Notes: generated by a model not told the origin, from the letters alone. A DNA stretch of 64,000 nucleotides from JAJPKK01 sp963807015 (GCA_963807015.1 CAWEAS010000008.1:682001-746000); one strand, 5' to 3'; positions 47,957-57,873 are shown, counted from the first letter of the stretch. Translations and numbers: made by a program.

Positions 47957-49158
47957 CAGCCGACCGCCTTGACCTCGAGGTCGAGGTCGATCGCAGCGCG
48001 CAGCAGCGTGCGATCGCGGCCGAATCCGGCGAGCATGCTCAGGCCCACATGCGCGCCCTCCACATGTACTGCCGGGATCACAAGCTGCGGCACGCGCGCC
48101 ATTGACGCGGGGCATACCAGCTTGAGTGCGCGACCACGGTATTGCATGAGGATATCAAGCGACGAATTGCGCCGCGGCGGCGGCGCATGGGTGGTCGGGA
48201 ACAAGACGATCTTGTCATCGCCGAGAAGTTTGCCCATCGCGCGCGTCAGGCGCTTGCGGTCGGCATCCGCCGCCTGGATTTCGGCGGCGCCGACCTGCGA
48301 GGACTGGATGAACCGGTCGCGCAGACCCGGCGCGAGAACCGGATTCTCGCGCTCAAACCAACGGCCGTTGCTGTTCCACAACTGGCGGCTCATCAGTGGC
48401 CAGAATGCTGACACGACCGCGTCCGGCGAAAAGTCCCCGAGGAGCCGCACCGTCTCGTCGACCCCGAGCGCGCGGAACAGCCGCTCGAACCCTTCCAGGA
48501 CCGGAGCGTCGGCGAGCGCCAGCAAATCCTCCGCGATGACTAATCGCGATGGTGCCAGGTCGCCATCGTCCGGCAGCAGTGCGTCGCCGACACGCATCAG
48601 CATGTCGGGATCACGCGCGAGCCAGCCGCAGGTATCGAAACCCGGCGCCATGGGAATGCAGCCGTTGAGGCTGATCCGGCCGTGAGATGGCCGCAAGCTG
48701 TAGATTTCGCAGAACGACGCCGGAACGCGGATGCTCCCGCCGGTGTCGGTGCCGATCGCGAAATCGACCCGCGAGGCCGCAACCGCGGAGGCCGAACCGC
48801 TCGACGAGCCGCCCGGGACTCGATCGGGATAGCGCGGGTTGAGCGGCGTGCCGTAATGCGGGTTTTCTCCGAACATTCCGCAGGCGAGATCGTCGGTGAC
48901 GGTCTTGCCGACGAGGCTCGCGCCATTGTCCAAGAGATGCAGGATCACCGGCGCGGTGATGTCGGCGGGTGGATGGGTCGCGAGCCAGCTCGGATTGCCG
49001 CCGCCGGTCACGAACCCCGCGACATCGTAGAGATCCTTCGCCGCGAACCGTAACCCCGCCAGGGGGCCGCTCGCGGCGCCCGCAATGTTGACGGCGGGCC
49101 CGGCGCGAAACGCATCCGTCGGTGGCCGCGCCTGATCCGCCAGAACTTCGCTGGCCAT
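47956..49158 (-). CDS. amidase signature family hydrolase
   Basis: The 400-residue protein has the complete catalytic triad of the amidase signature family: Lys41 in FAAKDLYDVAG, the cis-Ser in PGGSSSGSASAVAA (about 118) and the nucleophile Ser142 in GTDTGGSIRVPASF. It resembles AtzF/allophanate- and indoleacetamide-type amidases, though it is shorter than many members (about 450-500). It hydrolyses a carboxamide to acid and ammonia. It is the first gene of the minus run towards UbiD. Confidence 0.93.
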   Translation of the reverse strand: MASEVLADQARPPTDAFRAGPAVNIAGAASGPLAGLRFAAKDLYDVAGFVTGGGNPSWLATHPPADITAPVILHLLDNGASLVGKTVTDDLACGMFGENPHYGTPLNPRYPDRVPGGSSSGSASAVAASRVDFAIGTDTGGSIRVPASFCEIYSLRPSHGRISLNGCIPMAPGFDTCGWLARDPDMLMRVGDALLPDDGDLAPSRLVIAEDLLALADAPVLEGFERLFRALGVDETVRLLGDFSPDAVVSAFWPLMSRQLWNSNGRWFERENPVLAPGLRDRFIQSSQVGAAEIQAADADRKRLTRAMGKLLGDDKIVLFPTTHAPPPRRNSSLDILMQYRGRALKLVCPASMARVPQLVIPAVHVEGAHVGLSMLAGFGRDRTLLRAAIDLDLEVKAVG

Positions 49159-49296
49159 CTAGGTCATCGCTCCGCGCCAAGCTTTGCAACGCCGCCATGC
49201 GCTGTCCAGCATTTGCTTATCGCGCCCGCGACTTGTCATTTGATGTCCGGCCCGGCATACGAACCATTCATTCGAATGCGACGAGGACACTTGAAC

Positions 49297-50286
49297 GTGC
49301 TGACTCTCTCCCTGGCGCTCTCGCATTGCGACCGCCATGCGCCGCTCATCGATGGCTCCCAGAAGGTTGAAGGCGTCGACCTGCGCCTTGTCCCGCTGCC
49401 GGTACAGGAAATCTTCAACCGGCAGATGTCGTCGTTCGAGTTCGACTGCTCCGAGGTGCCGATCGGCACCTATATCCGCCTGACGGAACGGGCAGACTGT
49501 CCGCTCGTCGCGATTCCGATATTTCCGTCGCGGTTCTTTCGGCACTCCTGCGTGTTCGTGAACTCTGCAGCGGGGATCAGCGGGCCGCAGGATCTGCGCG
49601 GCAAGCGCGTCGGCGTCCAGGTCTTCGACATGGCGGCAGCGCTGTGGCTGCGCGGGATATTCGAAGACGACTACGGCCTCGACCCGCGATCGGTCATCTA
49701 TTTTACCGGCGGGCTCAACGAGCCGCGCGCCCATGACGCCCATCCGCAGGTCTACCCCGCGGGCTTCGACGTGCGCCCGATCGGGGGCGACAGGACGCTT
49801 TCCGAGATGCTGGCGCGCGGCCAGATCGATGCGCTGATGACCGCGAGGGCGCCGACGAGCTTCACCGCGGAGCCGGACAAGGTGTGCCGGCTGTTCCCCG
49901 ATTATCGCGCGGTCGAACTCGACTATTTCCGACGGACCGGAATCTTTCCGATCATGCATACGGTCGCAATCCGGCGCGACGTTTACGAGGCGAACCGCTG
50001 GGTCGCCGTCAGCCTCTACAAGGCGTTCGACGTCGCATATCAAAGCGCGATCCGCGCGCTGTTCGACACCACTGCGCTCACAACGGCGCTGCCGTGGTTG
50101 ACCGCCGAGGCCGAGACGACCGTTGCCGCCATGGGCCGCAATTTCTGGCAGAACGGCATCGAGCCAAACCGCGCCTGCCTCGAAAAGGTGGTGCTCTACA
50201 CGGTGCGCGAGGGCCTGACCGCGAAGCCAATCGACGTCGACGGCCTGTTCGCGCCCGAGGTCGTCAAGTATCTCGGGACCTTGTGA
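49297..50286 (+). CDS. 4,5-dihydroxyphthalate decarboxylase-like protein (Pht5 family)
   Basis: I chose GTG 49297 (VLTLSLALSHCDRHAPLIDG) with GAGGA nine bases upstream; TTG 49291 or ATG 49276 are possible. The 329-residue protein shows the pattern of this family: PLIDGSQKVEGVDLRLVPLPVQEIFNRQM, IAIPIFPSRFFRHSCVFVN, DLRGKRVGVQVFDMAAALWLRGI, YFTGGLNEP and ALMTARAPTSF. The fold is that of a periplasmic-binding-like protein and there is no signal peptide, so it is cytoplasmic. True decarboxylase activity is shown for few members. Confidence 0.85.
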   Translation: MLTLSLALSHCDRHAPLIDGSQKVEGVDLRLVPLPVQEIFNRQMSSFEFDCSEVPIGTYIRLTERADCPLVAIPIFPSRFFRHSCVFVNSAAGISGPQDLRGKRVGVQVFDMAAALWLRGIFEDDYGLDPRSVIYFTGGLNEPRAHDAHPQVYPAGFDVRPIGGDRTLSEMLARGQIDALMTARAPTSFTAEPDKVCRLFPDYRAVELDYFRRTGIFPIMHTVAIRRDVYEANRWVAVSLYKAFDVAYQSAIRALFDTTALTTALPWLTAEAETTVAAMGRNFWQNGIEPNRACLEKVVLYTVREGLTAKPIDVDGLFAPEVVKYLGTL

Positions 50287-50298
50287 GCCGGCGGCCAT

Positions 50299-51777
50299 TC
50301 AGGACTTCGCCGTACCCGACACGGCTGTCTCAGGCAAGCCGTAGGTCTGCATGAAACTGTCGACCATGCCGGTCGCGCCCTTCCAGTCGTAGTTGTTGAA
50401 ATTGTGCGCGTTGAGCACGACCGAGGAGCCCGAATAGAATTTCTCGTACTGGAGATGACGCGAGCCGAATTCGGAGCCGACCGCGTCCCACGCGAGTTTG
50501 AACAGCTTCACCCGGTCGAGCGAATTCACCACCGGCGATTTTTGCGTCGCCGCGATCATTGCGGCAATCTCCGGCTCGTCGAAGTCGGCCGCCGACGACG
50601 GCACCATGATGAGCCCTCCGCCAGACAGATCGCGCAGCGTATCGACGATCTGCGGATAGGTCTTTTGGGCGATCGCTTGGGCGGCGCACAGCATCTGCCG
50701 GTTTGGCACGAAGTACCCGTTGAAGGTCTCGCCGGCTGCTTCCATGCCGGCCACCATGGCCTCGATCATGGTGGCCTTCGAAGCGAGTTCGCCGAGCGTC
50801 TCGCGCACCTGGGGAAAGCCGATGATGCCGTTGGTCTCGGCGATCTTGCGCGCGATGCCGACGAGGAAGCGGAGCTTGATCACAAGCCGCACGATGCCCT
50901 GGTAGTTCTGATAGACGTGGGCGCGGGTCTCGTGCCACTGGGCATTGGCGCCAGCGATGTTGCGCAACAGGAACACGCGCTCCCAGGGGATCTTCACTTC
51001 ATCGAAATAGACCACCGCGTCATTTTCATCGAAGCGCCACGCCAGCGGAAAGTCGAACTGCGAGATCGCGTACTGCTCGTAGGAGCGCCGCGACAACAGC
51101 TTCAGGCCCTTCGCATTCATCGGCACTACCGCGGTGAACGCGTAGCGTTCGTCGCCCTCGCGCAGCGGCTGGATGTTCGAGATGAAGAGCTCGTTCGCGG
51201 CAATCGCCGAAGTGGCGAGCATCTTGCCGCCTTTGATGGTGATGCCGTCGTGGTCCTCGTCGACCACGTGAGCAACGAGATCCTGTGACGGCTGACCTGC
51301 CGCGCCCTGGGACTTGTCGGCCTGGGGATTGATAATGACGTAAGTGACGAAGAGGTCGCGGTCGCGCGCGTAGGTGAAGTAATCGCACAACGCACCAGCC
51401 CCGCGGGCATCGTAGACCGCGAGGGCATCGATGCCCATCACCATGCCGGACAAAGTCGAAGCCACATGATCCGGCGAGCGGCCGACCATGCCGCAGGACA
51501 GTTCCGCAATCCGCTCCAGGCAGCGGCGCCGCTCCACGAGCTCGCCGTAGGATTGCGGCAAGTGCCAGGCGCGGCTCACGAGCTCGCCGGACGTGGGCGA
51601 CGTGACCGTCATCAACGCGCGATTCTCCGGCGCATTGGCGTGGTCGTAGAACGTTGCCGACGTGGCGACCATGTTGCGGAACGCCAGGTCGGTGGTCACG
51701 TCGTCGACGCGTCGTCCTTCGAGGAAGACGATCCGGCCGTCGCGCAGGCTTGCGACATGTGCGGCGCCGGTCTTCAT
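50299..51777 (-). CDS. HpaB/PvcC-type 4-hydroxyphenylacetate 3-hydroxylase family monooxygenase
   Basis: The 492-residue protein has family segments RNMVATSATFYDHANAPENRALMTV, VDEDHDGITIKGGKMLATSAIAANELFI, FDENDAVVYFDEVKIPWERVF and YRNYQG-type helices. Its C terminus has the layout of FADH2-using aromatic hydroxylases. It needs reduced flavin from a separate reductase, and none is encoded nearby. It lies 18 bp after the FMO-type gene, so the two oxygenases are co-transcribed. Confidence 0.93.
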   Translation of the reverse strand: MKTGAAHVASLRDGRIVFLEGRRVDDVTTDLAFRNMVATSATFYDHANAPENRALMTVTSPTSGELVSRAWHLPQSYGELVERRRCLERIAELSCGMVGRSPDHVASTLSGMVMGIDALAVYDARGAGALCDYFTYARDRDLFVTYVIINPQADKSQGAAGQPSQDLVAHVVDEDHDGITIKGGKMLATSAIAANELFISNIQPLREGDERYAFTAVVPMNAKGLKLLSRRSYEQYAISQFDFPLAWRFDENDAVVYFDEVKIPWERVFLLRNIAGANAQWHETRAHVYQNYQGIVRLVIKLRFLVGIARKIAETNGIIGFPQVRETLGELASKATMIEAMVAGMEAAGETFNGYFVPNRQMLCAAQAIAQKTYPQIVDTLRDLSGGGLIMVPSSAADFDEPEIAAMIAATQKSPVVNSLDRVKLFKLAWDAVGSEFGSRHLQYEKFYSGSSVVLNAHNFNNYDWKGATGMVDSFMQTYGLPETAVSGTAKS

Positions 51778-51795
51778 GGCCTGGCCTCGAATGCT

Positions 51796-53274
51796 TCAGT
51801 ACTCATCGGGAGCAACCAGTTCAGGATCGGAATAGTTGGCAAAGCTTTCGAACATGATGTCGACGCTTTCCAGGAACAGCCCCTGGACGATGCCATGCAC
51901 GAGGCGCTGAATGCCGTATTTCAGCCCGCTCAGCAGGCCGGCCGTCACGCCGCTGCTCAGGATCGCAGCGAACGTGAAGTTATGGACCTTGCCGGCCCAA
52001 TCGAGCGTTCCCGGCACTTTCTCGACATATTCGTAATGAGGTCCGAGATAGGGCGTGTTGCGCAATGACGGATCAGGATCGCGCGCAGCCTCCGGCAAGC
52101 GGTCTGCCCAGGTCGCGATCTTGTCGGCATAGGGCGCGATTTCGGGGCGATATCTCAGGTCGTAGATCAGGCCGGTCCCGATGATCGCGAAGTCCGCATC
52201 GTAGGTTGCCTTCGGCGTGGTGACGCGGACGCGGTCGCCGACTTGGGCAACCGCGGTCCATGGCTCGCCCGGATGCAAGATGAAGTTGTGCTGGCGGACG
52301 CAGCGATCGAAAGAGTCCTGCGGCGGCGGCTGGTTGTTGTCCTGCATGCGGCGGAAGAACCGCCATTTCCATGCGTCCGGCATGTCGGCGAAATGCGCGA
52401 GAAAGCCCGCATTCTCGATCCAGCGGTACGGATTGACCCGCGGGAGATGCCTGCGGCGGTAGAACAGGTCGACCGCGGCGGCGCCCTGCTCCAACGCGAC
52501 CGCGGCGTTGTCGAATGCCGACGCCCCGCCGCCGAGGACGACGACGCGTTTGCCGGCGAGCCGGGCGAAATCAATCTGCTGCGAGGTGTGCGCATAGAGC
52601 CATGGCGGCAGCGCATCGCGGATCATGTCCGGGATATACCAGCAACCGGAGCCGTCGATTCCTGTCGCGAATACCAGCCGCCGACAATAAATCGTCTCTT
52701 CGATCTTGCCTCGTCGCATGTGCACTGCAAGAAGATCGCGGTCGTGCGCCGCGAACGACAACACCTCGGTGTTGTTCTCGACCTCAAGCGAGATCACGCC
52801 CCTGAGCCACACGAGGTACCGCATCCAGGCGTCGGTCGGCACCTTGTTGAGATCGCGCCAAGCCTCGCGGCTGTAGGCAGCGGCATACCATTCGGCGATC
52901 GTCAGCGACGGAATGCCGAGGTCCGGCCCCAGCACGTGCTTGGGGGTTCGCAGCGTCTGCATCCGAGCGTAAGTCGCCCACGGCCCTTCACGGCCTGCAG
53001 GGGCGCGATCGATAATGCGGACACGATCAAGCTTCTCGCGCCTGAGCGCGAAGGCGATGGAGAGGCCGCACTGTCCGCCGCCGACAATCACCACGTCGCT
53101 CGCCGGCTCACCGTCGGGCCCGATCTTCGGCGGGAGCCACGGCCGCGACGGATAATTGAGGACAGTGAGGTCCTGCTTCACGCGTTCGCGCAGCGCCTGC
53201 AATGCCGGCGTTTCCGCCCGCGCGTCTGGAAGCTGCCGAACCTCGCGATCATTTTTTTCGGGAAGGGAAAGCAC
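51796..53274 (-). CDS. FAD/NADPH-dependent flavin monooxygenase (FMO/BVMO-like)
   Basis: The 492-residue protein has the FAD fingerprint DVVIVGGGQCGLSIAFAL, a second Rossmann motif VVVLGGGASAFDNAAVAL for NAD(P)H and ATGIDGSGCWYIPD between them. It resembles class B flavoprotein monooxygenases, though the exact FxGxxxHxxxW/P fingerprint is not clear. It would N-, S- or C-oxygenate a small substrate. The GTG start at 53274 lies 11 bp after the stop of the deacetylase gene. Confidence 0.88.
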   Translation of the reverse strand: MLSLPEKNDREVRQLPDARAETPALQALRERVKQDLTVLNYPSRPWLPPKIGPDGEPASDVVIVGGGQCGLSIAFALRREKLDRVRIIDRAPAGREGPWATYARMQTLRTPKHVLGPDLGIPSLTIAEWYAAAYSREAWRDLNKVPTDAWMRYLVWLRGVISLEVENNTEVLSFAAHDRDLLAVHMRRGKIEETIYCRRLVFATGIDGSGCWYIPDMIRDALPPWLYAHTSQQIDFARLAGKRVVVLGGGASAFDNAAVALEQGAAAVDLFYRRRHLPRVNPYRWIENAGFLAHFADMPDAWKWRFFRRMQDNNQPPPQDSFDRCVRQHNFILHPGEPWTAVAQVGDRVRVTTPKATYDADFAIIGTGLIYDLRYRPEIAPYADKIATWADRLPEAARDPDPSLRNTPYLGPHYEYVEKVPGTLDWAGKVHNFTFAAILSSGVTAGLLSGLKYGIQRLVHGIVQGLFLESVDIMFESFANYSDPELVAPDEY

Positions 53275-53285
53275 GTGAAAGATAC

Positions 53286-54200
53286 CTATCTCGCAGGTGT
53301 AGACGGATCAAGATTGCGCGCCGCGTAGAAGACTTCAGCCACGTCGCTGCGCGTCGCGCTCCAGATGCGGGCATTGCCCGCAATCTTGTCGAGGAAACGG
53401 GCGAGTGCCGCGGCGCGCGCCGCCTGGCCGCTGACGCGGCAATGCAGGCTGATGGTGAGGACCGAGGAGCGCCACGTCGCCTCCGCGAGATGCTGGCTAA
53501 GGGCATCGGTGCACCAACGTTCGAACTCATCCGCAGCGCCGAGCCAACCCTTGGCGAACTTGTTGTCGTTGTTGGCGAAGGTATGCGGGATCACGAGATG
53601 GTGCTCGCCCTGGACATCGACCCAATAGGGAAGTTCGTCGGCATAGGAATCCAAGTTGTAGCGAAACCCGCCGACCTTGCGCAGCAGGCGGCGCGTGTTG
53701 GGCGACGGACCGTAGCGGCACATCCACCCCGACGGCCGCTTTCCAAGCCGGCGCTCGAAGATGGCGACGGCGTCGCGAATGCTTTGCTCCTCGGCCGTCG
53801 GCTCCAAGTCGAAATGATTGATCCAGCGCAGGCCATGGCACATGACCTCGTGCGGCGACGCCGCCAGATACTGCGTGATTTCGGGGTTGCGCTCGAGCGC
53901 CTGGGCGCAGGCAGCGACGGTGGCCCGCAAACCGCGCGCATCGAAGAGTTGCATCAGCCGCCAGAACCCGACCCGGCTGCCGAACTCGAACATCGACTCC
54001 GCAGCCAGATCGCGGGTGCCGCGCGGCACCGGGCTCGTGCCGGCCTCGGTCAAGGCCCATTCGGAATAGCCGTCGCCGTCCGCAATCGAAGGCTCGGCCC
54101 CCTCCTCCAGGTTGACGACGAAGACGACCGGCAGCGCCGCGCCGCGCGGCCACGCGACCTGCGGCGGCGTCGAGCCGTAGCCGGTATAGTCGCGGGTCAT
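53286..54200 (-). CDS. polysaccharide deacetylase-fold hydrolase, PuuE allantoinase-like
   Basis: The ATG at 54200 gives 304 residues beginning MTRDYTGYGSTPPQ. The core ALPVVFVVNLEEGAEPSIADGDGYSEW and FEFGSRVGFWRLMQLFDARGLRATVAACAQALERNP is the PuuE/HpnK-type NodB-like fold. EVMCHGLRWINH and CRYGPSPNTRRLL follow. PuuE-type enzymes open the hydantoin ring of allantoin; other members hydrolyse cyclic amides. Its place after an ABC importer and beside two oxygenases fits hydrolysis of a cyclic imide or amide (inference). Confidence 0.85.
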   Translation of the reverse strand: MTRDYTGYGSTPPQVAWPRGAALPVVFVVNLEEGAEPSIADGDGYSEWALTEAGTSPVPRGTRDLAAESMFEFGSRVGFWRLMQLFDARGLRATVAACAQALERNPEITQYLAASPHEVMCHGLRWINHFDLEPTAEEQSIRDAVAIFERRLGKRPSGWMCRYGPSPNTRRLLRKVGGFRYNLDSYADELPYWVDVQGEHHLVIPHTFANNDNKFAKGWLGAADEFERWCTDALSQHLAEATWRSSVLTISLHCRVSGQAARAAALARFLDKIAGNARIWSATRSDVAEVFYAARNLDPSTPAR

Positions 54201-54228
54201 GACGATGCGCCCATTGCCAGAATTGGGT

Positions 54229-55785
54229 TCATGCGGGGCGACCAAAATCGGCGAGACGCTCCAGTATCGCCATCGCCTCATAGGCGGCAATCGAGATTAA
54301 AATGCTCACCAGCGCCGCGGACCACACCATGTCGTAGTCGAGCAATCCGCGGGACGCGTCCATGAGATTGCCGAGGCCGGTCCCGGTGAGCAGCCATTCG
54401 GCGATCATGACGCCGAGGAGTGCGCGCGGCGCCACCAGCTTGGCGGCGGTGAAGAGGTAACGCACCGAATAGGGGATCGAAATCAACATGAGTTGCGCTG
54501 ACGGACGGCCACCGTAAGCGCGGACAAGATCGAAGGCGGCCGGCGGCGCCGACCGCAGCCCATGCGCGACGAGCACGAAGGCCGGAAAGAAGACCACCAG
54601 CATCGCCATGAACAGCGAAGCGGCGGTGCCGCGGCCGAACACCAGCAGGATGACCGGCGTGAGCGCGACGAGCGGCGTGTTCTGCAGAAAGAAAGTTGCC
54701 GGCATGACGGCCTTCATGGTCCGCGGCACGAGGACGAGACCGATCGCGAGGACGAACGCGAGCGCGAGACCGCACACCATGCCGGCCGCAGCAATCGGCA
54801 CGGTGCGGCTGAGGGCCGCCATCAACGCGTCGCGTGCTTCGGCCGCGTGAGACGAGGTGACGAGATAACCGTAAAGCTCGACGGGGCCGGGCGCGATGAT
54901 CGGACTGAGCTGCAGCCCTTTGATGAGCAGCATCCACAGCGCGACGGGGATCAGGACCGACAACGCCAGCACGACAATCCGGCGCGCCGGGTAAGGCTCG
55001 CCCTGCCCCGCCGCGATCTGGTCGGGCAATGTGGTCGCTACCGTCACCGGTAGGTTCGCCGCAAGCAGGCGCCGGCCGACGATGCCGAAGGCGCCATAGC
55101 CCGCACCGGCAATCACGGCGGCGGCGAGACTGATGCCCCATAGCCGGTCGGGCCGCGCCTGGCCGAGCGACGACAACAAAAATGTGCCGAGCCCCCAGCG
55201 TTCGCCGGAGCCGAATTCGCCGAGCATCGCCCCGAGCACGGCGAGCGACGCCGCAACTTGCAGGCCCGCGAACAGGCTCGGCAGCGCGCTGCGCACTCGT
55301 ATGAACCGCAGCACCGCGTTCTCGCGACCGCCATAAACAGCGAGAAGATCGACGAGGCTGCGGTCGATCGCCCGCAGTCCGAGCAGCGTTGCCGCCATGG
55401 TGGGAAAATAGACGATCGCCGCCGCCAGCAACACTTGGGGCCAGCTGCCCTGGAGGATCAGCACCAGAATGGGGCCAAGTACGATCGGCGGGATCGCAAA
55501 CAGCGTGATGTTGACGCCGCGAAACATGGTTTCGAGGAACGGCAGGCGACAGAACGCGACGGCGGCGGCGATCGCGACTCCATTGCCGATCAGGAAGCCC
55601 AGCGCCGCATTTCGCATGGTCGCCGCCACGTGCCCGGCGTAGAGATCCGCATCGTTCCAGTACTGGGCCAGGATCGCACTCGGTGGCGGAACGACGCTCG
55701 CGAGCGACGGCGCACTTCGCGCGATGATCTCCCACAGGAGCATTGCGGTAAGAGTCGTTGCTGCGATGGAAAGCGACCGCCGCAT
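54229..55785 (-). CDS. ABC transporter permease, two fused permease domains
   Basis: The ATG at 55785 follows GGAGGACTG and overlaps the ATPase stop by one base (TGATG). The 518-residue protein contains two permease domains in tandem. The first has GLRAIDRSLVDLLAVYGGRENAVLRFIRVRSALPSLFAGLQVA and LGEFGSGERWGLGTFL. The second has GLRSAPPAAFDLVRAYGGRPSAQLMLISIPYSVRYLFTAAKL and AEWLLTGTGLGNLM. NitT/TauT permeases are normally single-domain homodimers, so this fusion would be a built-in heterodimer. Confidence 0.9.
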   Translation of the reverse strand: MRRSLSIAATTLTAMLLWEIIARSAPSLASVVPPPSAILAQYWNDADLYAGHVAATMRNAALGFLIGNGVAIAAAVAFCRLPFLETMFRGVNITLFAIPPIVLGPILVLILQGSWPQVLLAAAIVYFPTMAATLLGLRAIDRSLVDLLAVYGGRENAVLRFIRVRSALPSLFAGLQVAASLAVLGAMLGEFGSGERWGLGTFLLSSLGQARPDRLWGISLAAAVIAGAGYGAFGIVGRRLLAANLPVTVATTLPDQIAAGQGEPYPARRIVVLALSVLIPVALWMLLIKGLQLSPIIAPGPVELYGYLVTSSHAAEARDALMAALSRTVPIAAAGMVCGLALAFVLAIGLVLVPRTMKAVMPATFFLQNTPLVALTPVILLVFGRGTAASLFMAMLVVFFPAFVLVAHGLRSAPPAAFDLVRAYGGRPSAQLMLISIPYSVRYLFTAAKLVAPRALLGVMIAEWLLTGTGLGNLMDASRGLLDYDMVWSAALVSILISIAAYEAMAILERLADFGRPA

Positions 55786-56594
55786 CAGTCCTCCGCCGAC
55801 GCAAAGAGACGCGCCGCAAGACGGTCGCACAGTGCATGAAACTCCGCCGCCGCGAACAGCTCGGGCCGCCGCGGCCGAGGGAACGGAATGTCGACGATAT
55901 CGACGACGCGCCCGGGCCGCGCCCGCATGACGACGACCTGATCGGCCAGGAACACCGCCTCGTCGATGCCGTGGGTAACAAAGAACGTGGTCGCCTGGCG
56001 CGCGAGGAGAATGCGCTGCAGCTCGACGTTCATGGTCCGCCGCAGGATCTGATCGAGCGCACCGAATGGTTCATCGAGCAGCAGCACGGAGGGCTTGGTG
56101 ATCAGGGCTCGTGCGATGGCAACGCGCTGCCGCATGCCCCCCGAGAGCTGCGCCGGCAACGCATCCTCGAAGCCGGACAGTCCGACGAGGGCGATGAGGT
56201 CCGCAATGTCGCGGTCATGATCCCTGACCGGACGGCCGAGCACCTGCAGCGGCAATGCGATATTGCGGCGGACCGTGCGCCACGGCAAAAGCGCCGCGTC
56301 CTGAAACGCGATGCCAAGCTCGCCGCGGGCTCGGAATGTCGCGGGCTCCTCGCCGCGGATGAAGACGCCGCCCCGGTCGGCGGTCTCAAGGCCGGCCAGC
56401 AACCGCAGGAGCGTCGATTTTCCGCAACCCGACGGACCGATCACCGCCGCGAACGCGCCGCGCCTCAGCTTGAGCCTGACGTTCTCCAGGGCAACGACGG
56501 GTCCGGCGACGCCGGCGAAGACTTTGTCGACATGATCGACATCAATCTCGACCGGCGGCGATGTTTCGCCGCCCGGCTCCGCAGGTCGCTGCAT
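55785..56594 (-). CDS. ABC transporter ATPase, NitT/TauT type
   Basis: From ATG 56594 (MQRPAEPGGETSPPVEIDVDHV) the 269-residue protein has Walker A GPSGCGKST, Q-loop IAFQDAALLPW, signature LSGGMRQR, Walker B VLLLDEPFGALD and switch FVTHGIDEAVFLADQV. An upstream ATG at 56648 would add 18 residues; AGG lies six bases before 56594. It forms an importer with the fused permease and the binding protein at 56707. Confidence 0.95.
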   Translation of the reverse strand: MQRPAEPGGETSPPVEIDVDHVDKVFAGVAGPVVALENVRLKLRRGAFAAVIGPSGCGKSTLLRLLAGLETADRGGVFIRGEEPATFRARGELGIAFQDAALLPWRTVRRNIALPLQVLGRPVRDHDRDIADLIALVGLSGFEDALPAQLSGGMRQRVAIARALITKPSVLLLDEPFGALDQILRRTMNVELQRILLARQATTFFVTHGIDEAVFLADQVVVMRARPGRVVDIVDIPFPRPRRPELFAAAEFHALCDRLAARLFASAED

Positions 56595-56706
56595 TTGGTG
56601 CCTGAACGGCTGTGGTTTCAGGCAATGGACCTTATCGGCTACCAGCATTCAAGCCCGGCAATCGTCCTCGTGCGGCAGAGGTGCTGCCGTGCGCACGTCA
56701 TCCACA

Positions 56707-57696
56707 TCAGACTTCGGCGAGCAACGTCATATTGAACATGTCAGGCTTGCCCTGCACCCCAAGTGCCGCGAGCGCGGTAAGATTTCGGGAAATATCCTCG
56801 GGCGACATGCGGAAGATGCCGGCGGGGTTCATCAACTGCCGCTGCACCGAGTTGAAATAGTCCTCGGCCTGCAGCGTTGAGCCCAGCCCCTTGAACCAGG
56901 TATTGTGCACCACCGCTGGATACTTCTTGGGATCGACGAAGTTTTCGTTCCAGCCCTTGAGGCTCGCGCGCAGGAACTTCACCAGCAGCGGCCGCTTGGT
57001 CTTGAGGGTCTCCTCGCTGACCGTGACGAGATCGATCGAGAACGGAATGCCGAAATCGTAGGCAAGGAAAGACGTGGTCTTCTTGCCCGACGCCTGCTCG
57101 ACCAGGAACGGCAGCTGGGTGACGAAATCGAACACCGCATCGACTTCGCCGCGTATCAGCGGCGAGGGATCGAACGTATACGGCACGATCTTGATCTGGT
57201 CGGCGGGCAGCTTGTTGACCGCGATCATCGCCTTGAGCTGATCGACGCTGAGCGTCGGTGCCGCGATGGTCTTTCCGACCAGGTCCTTCGGCGCATTGAT
57301 GCCCTTCTCGGCAAGGCTGATCACGCCGATCGGGCTCTTTTGATATTGAGCGCCGATGATCTTCAACGCCGCGCCGCGATCGGCAATCGCCTTGCCGGTC
57401 GTCAGCATCGAGGTCAGCGCGATATCCGCCTTCCGCGCCAAAAGCGCGCCTTCAGGGATGAGGTTTGGGCCACCCGAGAGATAGGTGACCTCGAGGCCTT
57501 CGGCGGCGTAATAGCCCTTGTCGATGGCGATCATGTAGCCGAGGAATTCTGGATCATTGAGCCAGTTCGCCTGGAACGTAATGGCGTCGGCTGCGAGCGC
57601 CGCAGTCGGCGCACCTGCGTGCGCTCCAGCGATTGCGGCACCGGCACCACCCAGCAGAGCGCGATTGAAGGTGCGGCGACTGATGGCGGAGTTCAT
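56707..57696 (-). CDS. ABC transporter substrate-binding protein, NMT1/THI5-like
   Basis: The 329-residue protein has a Tat-like leader (ISRRTFNRALLGGAGAAIAGAHAG) and the NMT1-like core FQANWLNDPEFLGYMIAIDKGYYAAEGLEVTYLSGGPNLIPEGALLARKADIALTSM. It also has VGKTIAAPTLSVDQLKAMI. FQANW...E is similar to pyrimidine-precursor or riboflavin/aromatic-binding proteins. It heads the importer/deacetylase/oxygenase operon. A short palindrome lies upstream at 57786. Confidence 0.92.
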   Translation of the reverse strand: MNSAISRRTFNRALLGGAGAAIAGAHAGAPTAALAADAITFQANWLNDPEFLGYMIAIDKGYYAAEGLEVTYLSGGPNLIPEGALLARKADIALTSMLTTGKAIADRGAALKIIGAQYQKSPIGVISLAEKGINAPKDLVGKTIAAPTLSVDQLKAMIAVNKLPADQIKIVPYTFDPSPLIRGEVDAVFDFVTQLPFLVEQASGKKTTSFLAYDFGIPFSIDLVTVSEETLKTKRPLLVKFLRASLKGWNENFVDPKKYPAVVHNTWFKGLGSTLQAEDYFNSVQRQLMNPAGIFRMSPEDISRNLTALAALGVQGKPDMFNMTLLAEV

Positions 57697-57785
57697 GGGC
57701 TTGCCTCATCAAACACGCGAAAGATTAAACCGAGGGACGGAGCGCAGTATCTCCGCGCAGCCTGTTTCCTGTCCCAGATAAGAGA

Positions 57786-57799
57786 CAGACGATTGTCTG
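57786..57799. promoter_or_regulatory. CAGAC-GATT-GTCTG palindrome, possible operator
   Basis: A 5-base inverted repeat with a 4-base spacer lies 90 bp upstream of the binding-protein start and 75 bp after the end of the GntR regulator gene. It is a reasonable GntR-type half-site arrangement, but only one copy is present and the match is by eye. Confidence 0.3.
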
Positions 57800-57873
57800 G
57801 ACCGCACCAATCGTTGGCAAGGCTAATTATTAGGCTATCAGTTCGGCTGAATGATGCCGTCGAAGGCGAATTG

